From assembly GCA_934376945.1 (NCBI GenBank), contig CAKRPI010000045.1, positions 1-16,190 on the forward strand: a stretch of DNA of 16,190 bases, given 5' to 3'. How positions within the stretch are numbered: the first letter of the stretch is position 1; every line of letters starts with the position of its first letter. The position numbers and the translations under genes were made by a program. Positions 5,623 to 12,092 of this stretch are shown piece by piece. The stretch comes from an uncultured Lachnospiraceae bacterium. Its GTDB lineage: Bacteria; Bacillota; Clostridia; Lachnospirales; Lachnospiraceae. The notes below the pieces were generated by a model, which was given only the letters and a program-made list of their open reading frames with translations, ran no database searches and was not told where the DNA came from.

Positions 5623-7836
5623 ATGGACAGTACAGTGAAAACGCGTGTAATTAAAAGAAACGGTGAGGAAGTCAGTTTTGATCTTTCCAAGATCATCAGT
5701 GCAATCAGCAAGGCAAACAAAGAGGTAGATCCGATTCACCGTATGAATGAGTATCAGATCGTAGCGATTGCAGAGAAAATTGCGCAGCAGACAGAGGAAT
5801 CCATGCATGCTGTGAATGTGGAAGATATTCAGAATATGGTAGAGACTGGAATTATGGAGATGCGTGGCTATGAGGTGGCTCAGAAATACGTTCGCTATCG
5901 TTACAAACGTGAACTGACCCGCAAATCGAACACGACAGACAATGGAATTCTTGCGTTGCTTGAGCATCTGAATGAAGAGGTAAAGCAGGAAAATTCAAAC
6001 AAAAACCCGGTAATCAATTCCACACAGCGTGATTATATGGCCGGAGAGGTGAGCAAGGATTTAAGCCGCCGGGTGCTGCTTCCGGAAGAAATTGTGCGTG
6101 CGCATGAGGCAGGAATCATTCATTTTCATGATATGGATTATTATGCACAGAAAGAGCATAACTGTGATCTGATCAATCTGGAAGATATGCTTCAGAACGG
6201 CACGGTGATCAGCGAAACGATGATTGAAAAACCACACAGCTTTTTTACTGCCTGTAATGTGACCACTCAGATTGTGGCGCAGGTGGCATCTAATCAGTAC
6301 GGCGGACAGTCCTTTACCTTATCGCATTTGGCTCCATTTGTGGACGTAAGCCGGCAGAAGCTCAGAAAGAGTGTGATTGAAGAGCGGATAGAAGCAGGAG
6401 AATCTTTGGATGAGGAGATTGTCGGCAAAGTAACAGAGCATCGTCTGAAGGAAGAAATAAAGAATGGAATTCAGACAATTCAGTATCAGCTGATTACACT
6501 TATGACCTGTAATGGTCAGGCACCTTTTGTTACTGTTTTTATGTATCTTGACGAAGTTCCGGATGGACAGACAAGACAGGATCTCGCAATGATTATAGAA
6601 GAGGTGCTGCGTCAGCGAATGCAGGGCGTCAAGAATGAGAAAGGTGTTTGGATCACTCCGGCATTTCCGAAACTGATTTACGTGTTGGATGAGGATAACA
6701 TCACAGAGGATTCCCGTTACTGGTATCTGACAGAGCTTGCGGCAAAATGTACTGCGAAGAGGATGGTTCCGGATTATATTTCTGCAAAAATCATGCGGGA
6801 ACTGAAGCAGGGAGAGGTATATCCGTGTATGGGATGCCGTTCGTTCCTTACTGTGGAAGACAGTCAGAGAAATGAAGACGGAAGCCATAAATTTTATGGG
6901 CGCTTTAACCAGGGAGTGGTAACGATTAATCTGGTGGACGTGGCATGTTCTTCACAGGGGGATATGGAAGAGTTCTGGAAAATATTGGATGAGCGCCTGG
7001 AATTGTGCCACAGAGGATTACGCTGCAGACATGAGCGGCTGCTTGGAACGGTATCAGATGTAGCTCCGATTTTATGGCAAAATGGTGCACTTGCCAGACT
7101 CAAAAAAGGCGAAAAAATCGATAAGCTTCTTTATAATGGATATTCTACTATTTCTCTTGGATATGCCGGATTGTATGAAATGTGCGTTCGGATGACCGGA
7201 AAGTCACATACCGATCCGGAAGCAAAGCCGTTTGCTCTTGCAGTTATGCAGCATTTAAACGACAAATGCCGCGAATGGAGAGAAGCGGAGCACATCAGCT
7301 ATTCTGTTTATGGTACACCGATGGAATCAACGACCTATCGTTTTGCAAAGTGCCTGCAGCGCCGATTTGGCATTATTCCAGGTGTAACAGATAAGAACTA
7401 TATTACAAACAGCTATCATGTGCATGTGACAGAAGAAATCGATGCGTTCCATAAGCTGAAATTTGAATCAGAATTTCAGAAGCTTTCTCCGGGAGGAGCA
7501 GTCAGCTATGTGGAAGTGCCGAATATGCAGGAAAATATTCCGGCAGCATTGTCTGTGATAAAATACATTTATGAAAATATCATGTATGCAGAATTAAATA
7601 CAAAGAGTGATTATTGCGAAGCGTGCGGATACGATGGAGAGATTAAAATCGTGGAGGATGAGAGTGGAAAGCTGATCTGGGAATGCCCGAACTGCGGAAA
7701 CCGCGACCAGAATCTGCTGTCTGTTGCGCGCAGAACGTGTGGCTATATTGGAACGCAATTCTGGAATCAGGGGCGTACACAGGAAATTAAGGATCGTGTA
7801 CTTCATCTGTCAACCGGAACGGTTTCAAGATGCTGA
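5623..7836 (+). CDS. nrdD: Anaerobic ribonucleoside-triphosphate reductase (class III)
   Basis: The 737-residue glycyl-radical enzyme that makes dNTPs from NTPs without oxygen. An N-terminal ATP-cone (about 5-95, VIKRNGEEVSFDLSKII) senses ATP/dATP and sets overall activity. The catalytic barrel follows. Near the C-terminus four cysteines C665, C668 (CEACG) and C688, C691 (CPNCG) form the structural zinc site. The glycyl radical is at G707 in RRTCGYIGTQFWN. The length fits the family. The ribosome binding site GGAGGAG (5609-5615) is 7 bases from the ATG. nrdG follows 53 bases later and encodes the activase that makes the glycyl radical. The two NrdR boxes upstream point to nucleotide-dependent repression. 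An intact class III enzyme indicates an anaerobic or facultative lifestyle. Confidence 0.97.
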   Translation: MDSTVKTRVIKRNGEEVSFDLSKIISAISKANKEVDPIHRMNEYQIVAIAEKIAQQTEESMHAVNVEDIQNMVETGIMEMRGYEVAQKYVRYRYKRELTRKSNTTDNGILALLEHLNEEVKQENSNKNPVINSTQRDYMAGEVSKDLSRRVLLPEEIVRAHEAGIIHFHDMDYYAQKEHNCDLINLEDMLQNGTVISETMIEKPHSFFTACNVTTQIVAQVASNQYGGQSFTLSHLAPFVDVSRQKLRKSVIEERIEAGESLDEEIVGKVTEHRLKEEIKNGIQTIQYQLITLMTCNGQAPFVTVFMYLDEVPDGQTRQDLAMIIEEVLRQRMQGVKNEKGVWITPAFPKLIYVLDEDNITEDSRYWYLTELAAKCTAKRMVPDYISAKIMRELKQGEVYPCMGCRSFLTVEDSQRNEDGSHKFYGRFNQGVVTINLVDVACSSQGDMEEFWKILDERLELCHRGLRCRHERLLGTVSDVAPILWQNGALARLKKGEKIDKLLYNGYSTISLGYAGLYEMCVRMTGKSHTDPEAKPFALAVMQHLNDKCREWREAEHISYSVYGTPMESTTYRFAKCLQRRFGIIPGVTDKNYITNSYHVHVTEEIDAFHKLKFESEFQKLSPGGAVSYVEVPNMQENIPAALSVIKYIYENIMYAELNTKSDYCEACGYDGEIKIVEDESGKLIWECPNCGNRDQNLLSVARRTCGYIGTQFWNQGRTQEIKDRVLHLSTGTVSRC

Positions 7837-7860
7837 AAGCGGATGGTGAGGCTCCGCTTT
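7836..7860 (+). other. Intercistronic hairpin between nrdD and nrdG
   Basis: AAAGCGGA (7836-7843) pairs perfectly with TCCGCTTT (7853-7860) over a 9-base loop, beginning in the nrdD stop codon. It has no T-run after it, so RNA stability or partial processing of the nrdDG message is more likely than full termination. Confidence 0.55.
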
Positions 7861-7889
7861 CCTGAATGAAGATGAAGCAGGTGTAGAGG

Positions 7890-8417
7890 ATGAATATTGG
7901 GGAAATTATGACAGCTGACTGTGCCAATGGGCTTGGCATGCGGGTATCCGTGTTCGTATCAGGGTGTCTGAATCACTGCAAGGGCTGTTTTCAGCCGCAG
8001 ACGTGGGATTTTGATTATGGGATTGCGTATGATGAGGCAGTGGAACAGAAAATCCTGGATGAATTGTCAAAACCATATTATGATGGATTGACGATTCTTG
8101 GCGGAGAGCCGTTTGAAATCGCAAACCAGGGACCGGTGGCGGGGCTGATACAACGTGTCAGAAAAGAACTGCCAAAGCGGAATATCTGGATGTATACCGG
8201 TTACACGTACGAGCGTGATCTGATGCCGGGTGGCTGTCGTTACACAGAATTTACAGATGAAATTCTGGATCAGATTGATATTCTGGTGGATGGCAGATTT
8301 GTAGAAGAAAAGAAAAATCTGTGCCTGAAGTTCAGAGGGTCTGAAAACCAGAGAATTCTTGATATGAAGCGGACACGTGCAGAAGGAAAGGTTGTGCTCA
8401 GTCCATTGAATAACTGA
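7890..8417 (+). CDS. nrdG: Anaerobic ribonucleoside-triphosphate reductase activating protein
   Basis: A 175-residue radical-SAM activase. It uses a [4Fe-4S] cluster and S-adenosylmethionine to abstract hydrogen from the NrdD glycine. The cluster motif is C26-x3-C30-x2-C33 (CLNHCKGC). The SAM-binding GGEPFE motif is at 72-77. The N-terminus MNIGEIMTAD...ANGLGMRVSVFVSGC is typical of the family. The protein lacks extra ferredoxin domains, so it is the short NrdG type. The ATG at 7890 has GCAGGTG about 6 bases upstream; AGAGG touching the ATG is too close to be used. It is co-transcribed with nrdD and probably ends at the terminator at 8604. Confidence 0.95.
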   Translation: MNIGEIMTADCANGLGMRVSVFVSGCLNHCKGCFQPQTWDFDYGIAYDEAVEQKILDELSKPYYDGLTILGGEPFEIANQGPVAGLIQRVRKELPKRNIWMYTGYTYERDLMPGGCRYTEFTDEILDQIDILVDGRFVEEKKNLCLKFRGSENQRILDMKRTRAEGKVVLSPLNN

Positions 8418-8603
8418 GCTAAACGCTTGGCGAGGATACGCAGCGATTCTGGCTGACGTTCTGAAGCTTGTGCTCCACTTTTATGTTCATATCGGGGCGA
8501 GGCATTAAGCCATAAAACCACTCCTGTGCAAGCACATTGTGATTTCAGATTTTTGATCCTAGCCTCTATGTAGTAGAGGGTGAAACAAATATCAGAAGAG
8601 TGA
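8418..8603 (+). other. Non-coding stretch after nrdG
   Basis: No gene is supported here. It contains a GC-richer block (8418-8515) of different texture from the AT-rich remainder, and a small hairpin CCTCT/AGAGG at 8563-8579. A 23-codon reading frame on the minus strand (8419-8490) has no ribosome binding site. The block may be a dispersed intergenic repeat, but no second copy is in this window. Confidence 0.4.
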
Positions 8604-8641
8604 AGAAGACAGTCAAAGCGATTTGGCTGTCTTCTTTCTTC
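8604..8641 (+). terminator. Terminator of the nrd operon
   Basis: AGAAGACAGTCAAA (8604-8617) pairs with TTTGGCTGTCTTCT (8622-8635) with one G-U and a 4-base loop. A pyrimidine-rich TTCTTCTCC run follows instead of pure T, so strength is uncertain. Confidence 0.75.
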
Positions 8642-8706
8642 TCCCCCGCTTAGTGCTCTGCGTTCAGATAAAAAATAAGTATGGTGAAAGATCGCACAGG
8701 AAAGGA

Positions 8707-8734
8707 TTGCTTTTGAAATGTGATATGCTATAAT
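8707..8734 (+). promoter_or_regulatory. Extended -10 promoter of the PurF-like gene
   Basis: TGCTATAAT (8726-8734) is an extended -10. A weak -35, TTGCTT (8707-8712), lies 16 bases upstream of the hexamer. The leader to 8832 is about 90 bases with no riboswitch I recognise. Confidence 0.68.
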
Positions 8735-8831
8735 AAAAACGCTGTGAAGTTCTGGAGACGGAACAGAAAAAAATAGAACAGCGGATTGTAAATGTTCGTT
8801 TTACACAAAAAAGAGAAAAAAGGAGACGGAG

Positions 8832-10247
8832 ATGGGCGGTATATTTGGAGTTGCATCAAAGAGAAGCTGTACACTGGAGTTGTTTTACGGAATCGATTAT
8901 CATTCACATCTTGGAACGCGCCGCGGAGGTATGGCGGTGTGCGGAGAGCGGGGATTTCAGCGTGCGATTCATAATATAGAAAATTCTCCGTTTCGTACAA
9001 AGTTTGAAAGTGATGTTGAGGAGATGGAAGGGAATATCGGAATCGGCTGTATTTCAGATTATGATCCGCAGCCCCTTCTGATCCAGTCTCATCTTGGAAG
9101 CTTTGCAATTACAACAGTCGGAAAGATTAATAATATGGATGAGCTTCTCCAGAAGGTTTATGAAAATGGCAATACACATTTTCAGGAAATGAGTAGCGGA
9201 CAGATTAACGTGACAGAACTTGTTGCAGCACTGATCTGCAAAAAGGATTCTATCGTGGAAGGACTGCAGTTTGTGCAGCAGGTAATCGATGGTTCAATGA
9301 CGATCCTGCTGATGACGAAGGATGGAATCTATGCATCCAGAGACCGCCTTGGCAGAACACCATTGATTATCGGAAAGAAAGAAGATGGATATTGCGTCTC
9401 ATTTGAAAGCTTTGCATATCTGAACCTTGGTTACAGCGATTACCGTGAACTGGGACCGGCGGAGATCGATTATATTACACCGGATGAAGTAAAAATGGTT
9501 TCAAAGCCGGGAGAGGAGATGCGTATCTGCTCATTTTTGTGGGTTTATTATGGATATCCGACCTCTGCATACGAAGGCGTAAATGTAGAGGAAATGCGTT
9601 ATAAATGCGGAAGTATGCTGGCACAGCGTGACGCACAGGCAGGAGATGTTCATCCGGATATCGTAGCAGGTGTACCGGATTCCGGTATTGCTCATGCAAT
9701 TGGTTATGCAAATGAATCCGGTATCCCATTTGCACGTCCGTTTATTAAATATACGCCGACCTGGCCTCGTTCCTTTATGCCGACAAAGCAGAGTCAGAGA
9801 AATCTGATCGCAAAAATGAAGCTGATACCGGTCAAGGCATTGATCAAAGAGAAAAAGCTTCTGCTGATCGATGATTCAATTGTCCGCGGTACGCAGCTGC
9901 GTGAGACAACGGAATTTCTGTATCAGAGCGGAGCGAAGGAAGTCCATGTGCGTCCGGCATGTCCGCCGCTGCTGTATGGCTGTAAGTATCTGAATTTTTC
10001 ACGTTCGAAATCAGATATGGATCTGATCACACGTCGTGTGATACAGGAACGTGAAACGAATGTGACGCAGGAAGTACTGGATGATTACGCAAATCCGTGC
10101 AGCAAGCGGTATGAGGCGATGCTGGAAGCAATCCGCAAGCAGCAGAATTTCACGACTTTGCGCTATCATCGTCTGGATGACCTGGAAAAATCAATAGGAA
10201 TAGAGCCGTGCAAACTTTGTACATATTGTTTCAGCGGAAAAGAATAA
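8832..10247 (+). CDS. Amidophosphoribosyltransferase (PurF)-family protein lacking the glutaminase cysteine
   Basis: A 471-residue protein with PurF architecture: N-terminal Ntn-type glutaminase-like domain (about 1-215) and C-terminal phosphoribosyltransferase domain (about 250-420). The PRPP loop LLLIDDSIVRGT (343-354) is intact. B. subtilis-type cluster cysteines seem present: C233, C384, C463 and C466, with C460 extra. However, the N-terminus reads MGGIFG where true PurF has MCGIFG, so the cysteine nucleophile is glycine. The RGxxSAG and HNGNL regions are also changed (GTRRGGM at 28-34, VGKINN at 96-101). Glutamine hydrolysis is therefore unlikely. It may use free ammonia or have another phosphoribosyl role. 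I recall similar MGG-type homologues in other gut anaerobes. The start is fixed by AGGAG (8821-8825), 6 bases upstream. nth follows 43 bases later. No other purine gene is nearby. Confidence 0.88.
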   Translation: MGGIFGVASKRSCTLELFYGIDYHSHLGTRRGGMAVCGERGFQRAIHNIENSPFRTKFESDVEEMEGNIGIGCISDYDPQPLLIQSHLGSFAITTVGKINNMDELLQKVYENGNTHFQEMSSGQINVTELVAALICKKDSIVEGLQFVQQVIDGSMTILLMTKDGIYASRDRLGRTPLIIGKKEDGYCVSFESFAYLNLGYSDYRELGPAEIDYITPDEVKMVSKPGEEMRICSFLWVYYGYPTSAYEGVNVEEMRYKCGSMLAQRDAQAGDVHPDIVAGVPDSGIAHAIGYANESGIPFARPFIKYTPTWPRSFMPTKQSQRNLIAKMKLIPVKALIKEKKLLLIDDSIVRGTQLRETTEFLYQSGAKEVHVRPACPPLLYGCKYLNFSRSKSDMDLITRRVIQERETNVTQEVLDDYANPCSKRYEAMLEAIRKQQNFTTLRYHRLDDLEKSIGIEPCKLCTYCFSGKE

Positions 10248-10290
10248 TGGAAAAAGCGCAGAAATGAGGCAGTGAGGAAAAATAAGAAAA

Positions 10291-10968
10291 ATGGCAGAAA
10301 GAAAAAAGAAAGAGGATACAACGACAGATGTTGAAAAAAAGAAAACACTCGCACTGGAAATCATTGAAAGATTAAAACAGGCGTATCCGGATGCCGGCTG
10401 TACACTGGATTATGACGATGCATGGAAGCTGCTGGTCAGCGTTCGTCTGGCAGCACAGTGTACGGATGCACGGGTAAATGTTGTTGTAGAGGACCTGTAC
10501 AGGAAATTTCCGGATGTGAATGCACTGGCAGAGGCGTCTCCGGAAGAAATTGAAAAAATTGTCCGGCCGTGTGGGCTTGGAAAGAGCAAGGCACGTGATA
10601 TCAGCGGTTGTATGCGGATGCTTCGCGATGAATATCACGGTCAGGTGCCGGATGATTTTGATGCACTTTTAAAGCTTCCGGGTGTCGGAAGGAAGAGTGC
10701 AAACCTGATCATGGGTGATGTGTTTGGAAAGCCTGCGATTGTAACGGATACGCATTGCATTCGGCTGACCAATCGCATGGGTCTGGTGGATGGAATAAAA
10801 GAGCCGAAAAAGGTGGAAATGGCATTGTGGAAAATTATTCCGCCACAGGAAGGCAGTGATTTCTGCCATCGACTGGTAGAGCATGGCAGGGAAATCTGCA
10901 CAGCGAGAACAAAGCCTCATTGCGACAGATGTGTTCTGCAGGAAATTTGTCCGAAAATCGGTGTATAA
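10291..10968 (+). CDS. nth: Endonuclease III
   Basis: A 225-residue bifunctional DNA glycosylase/AP lyase that removes oxidised pyrimidines. The helix-hairpin-helix LPGVGRKSA spans 129-137 with catalytic lysine K135. The catalytic aspartate is D153 in VTDTH. A [4Fe-4S] cluster is formed by C203, C211, C214 and C220. The first gap is seven residues, one more than the C-x6-C-x2-C-x5-C of E. coli. The N-terminus has a lysine-rich extension of about 18 residues before the core begins. The ribosome binding site is poor: GTGAGGA lies 13 bases before the ATG at 10291, and the true start is slightly uncertain. It is probably co-transcribed with the PurF-like gene and ends at the large terminator hairpin. 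Confidence 0.95.
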   Translation: MAERKKKEDTTTDVEKKKTLALEIIERLKQAYPDAGCTLDYDDAWKLLVSVRLAAQCTDARVNVVVEDLYRKFPDVNALAEASPEEIEKIVRPCGLGKSKARDISGCMRMLRDEYHGQVPDDFDALLKLPGVGRKSANLIMGDVFGKPAIVTDTHCIRLTNRMGLVDGIKEPKKVEMALWKIIPPQEGSDFCHRLVEHGREICTARTKPHCDRCVLQEICPKIGV

Positions 10969-10982
10969 AAGATGGAGATAAG

Positions 10983-11045
10983 CATTCCCCCGGCGAACTG
11001 CCTGGTGCGTCACGCACCGGAGGCAGTTTGCCGGGGGAATGTTTT
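10983..11045 (+). terminator. Very long, nearly perfect terminator hairpin after nth
   Basis: CATTCCCCCGGCGAACTGCC pairs with GGCAGTTTGCCGGGGGAATG (one G-T mismatch), and the stem is topped by GGTGCG-TCA-CGCACC. The stem is about 26 pairs and runs into TTTT. The T-run is also the first part of the structured repeat that follows. Confidence 0.9.
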
Positions 11046-11180
11046 AACCGAGTCAAGCAAGTCCCCTGCGAGGTTGCGCGGAACAATAAGCAGTGGGCAG
11101 GGACTTGCTTGTATCATAAGTGAGACAGGCTTACATAGGATAAAGCTTATGAGCAAGTAGCGAAGCGGATTGCGAATATC
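11043..11180 (+). repeat. Modular structured intergenic repeat, copy 1
   Basis: Module A begins TTTAACCGAGTCAAGCAAGT and extends to CAATAAGC near 11091. Module B is a hairpin arm TCATAAG...CTTATGA (11114-11153). Module C is a 26-base block at 11155-11180 that begins AAGTAGCGAAGCGGATTG. All three recur in the same order in copy 2 (11894-12070). In this copy CAAGCAAGTCCC (11054-) can pair with GGGACTTGCTTG (-11113), making a large stem. Confidence 0.8.
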
Positions 11181-11224
11181 TGTCCGGCTGAAAATGAGAA
11201 AAAAAATCAACAAAAGAAAAAAGC

Positions 11225-11253
11225 TTGATATTTGAAATGAAATAAAATAGAAT
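11225..11253 (+). promoter_or_regulatory. Promoter of the DUF6110-like / P1B ATPase unit
   Basis: TTGATA (11225-11230), 17 bases, TAGAAT (11248-11253). It implies an untranslated leader of about 205 bases before the start at 11465, unusually long and containing the hairpin at 11297-11353. I see no Fur-type GATAATGATTATC site. Confidence 0.72.
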
Positions 11254-11296
11254 AGCATGCAAGGCAAACGGAACCGACAAATAGAATTGTCATGCG

Positions 11297-11353
11297 TTGC
11301 ATGATATGCACTTCGCAGCAAGAATGCGAGGGTATTCTTGAATGCATATGCAA
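11297..11353 (+). other. Leader hairpin containing the intergenic motif, copy 3
   Basis: TTGCATGATATGCA (11297-11310) can pair with TGCATATGCAA (11343-11353) with a small bulge. Inside it CAAGAAT (11319-11325) pairs perfectly with ATTCTTG (11334-11340). The 3' side contains GGGTATTCTTGAAT (11330-11343), one base different from the motif at 1297 and 4094. No T-run follows. Confidence 0.55.
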
Positions 11354-11464
11354 CCACATAAAAGGAACTCTACAGAACGATTGGAAGTGTGGCGAGCAGG
11401 AAAATCGTATGCCCGGGTATGGCACTTGATACAAGATACCGATAAAAAACAGGAGGAATGAACG

Positions 11465-11812
11465 ATGTGGGATTGCTTTAAAGATATCGACGGAAAGAAA
11501 ACAGGAATTTTTGCAGCTGGCGTACTTTTCGGTACCGCAGGCATCAAACTCCTTTCGAGCAAGGATGCAAAAAAATTATACACAAACTGTACTGCAGCAG
11601 TGCTTCGCGCAAAGGACTGTGTGATGAAAACAGCTACGACAATTCAGGAGAATGCAGAAGATATTTATGCAGACGCAGTAACGCTCAATGAGGAGCGTGC
11701 AGCAGCGGAGGAAGTATTTGAGGATGAGTGCTTTGAAGAAGAAGCTGCAGAGAAAGAGACGGAAGAGACAGCAGAGGAAAACGCAGCCAGGACTGCTGCA
11801 GATACTGAGTAA
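11465..11812 (+). CDS. Small membrane-anchored protein, DUF6110-like, upstream of P1B ATPase
   Basis: A 115-residue protein with no catalytic motif that I recognise. Residues 13-30 (TGIFAAGVLFGTAGIKLL) form one glycine-rich hydrophobic segment. G19 and G23 make a GxxxG helix-packing motif, flanked by G14 and G26. A helical region (31-75) follows, with C42 and C52. Residues 76-115 are extremely acidic (E/D/A-rich) with C89, and could bind cations. From memory it resembles DUF6110 proteins found next to metal P-type ATPases; I cannot confirm that by search. The ribosome binding site AGGAGG (11451-11456) is 8 bases from the ATG. The ATPase gene starts 280 bases downstream across the second structured repeat. 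A role as partner or scaffold for the ATPase is inferred from position only. Confidence 0.75.
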   Translation: MWDCFKDIDGKKTGIFAAGVLFGTAGIKLLSSKDAKKLYTNCTAAVLRAKDCVMKTATTIQENAEDIYADAVTLNEERAAAEEVFEDECFEEEAAEKETEETAEENAARTAADTE

Positions 11813-11893
11813 ATAAAAGCGATTACAGATTTGTGAAACACAGCGAGTTTGCAGCAGATATCGGGAGATGTCAGCTTGCAGGCTCGCATTCTA

Positions 11894-12070
11894 TTTAACC
11901 GAGTCAAGCAAGTCCTCTGTGAGGTTGTGCGGAAGCAATAAGCTGCGAAGCAGCTGCTCGGTTATGAAATATCATAAGGAAGAACCCGCTTGCGGAATCT
12001 CGTAAGGAGGGATCCGTTTACGGGAGGATTCCTTATGATCCTATAAGTAGCGAAGCGGATTGCGAATATC
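11894..12070 (+). repeat. Modular structured intergenic repeat, copy 2
   Basis: It has the same modules in the same order as 11043-11180. Module A (11894-11942) differs by three C-to-T changes and one inserted base. Module C (12045-12070) is identical over 26 bases. Module B is longer here, with ATCATAAGGAA (11971-11981) pairing with TTCCTTATGAT (12029-12039) around an inner imperfect hairpin. AACCGAG (11897-11903) can also pair with CTCGGTT (11957-11963). The module C end can form AAGCGGAT/ATCCGCTT (12053-12075), a stem just before the ATPase ribosome binding site. Confidence 0.8.
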
Positions 12071-12092
12071 CGCTTGACCATGGAGGAATACT

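Noticed and set aside
8419..8490. A 23-codon open frame on the minus strand just after nrdG.
   Set aside because: It has no ribosome binding site, no promoter and no recognisable motif, and it lies inside the terminator-proximal region of a plus-strand operon.
8270..8521. An 83-codon minus-strand frame overlapping the nrdG 3' end.
   Set aside because: About half of it is the antisense shadow of nrdG, the rest runs through the orphan block, and no ribosome binding site is seen.
10920..11160. Plus-strand open frames of 62-67 codons across the nth terminator and repeat copy 1.
   Set aside because: They run through the terminator hairpin and structured repeat, lack ribosome binding sites and have no motif.
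11043..12070. CRISPR array or insertion sequence as the explanation for the repeats around the DUF6110-like gene.
   Set aside because: There are only two copies, 850 bp apart with a gene between them, no regular spacers, no transposase and no clear terminal inverted repeats with target duplications.
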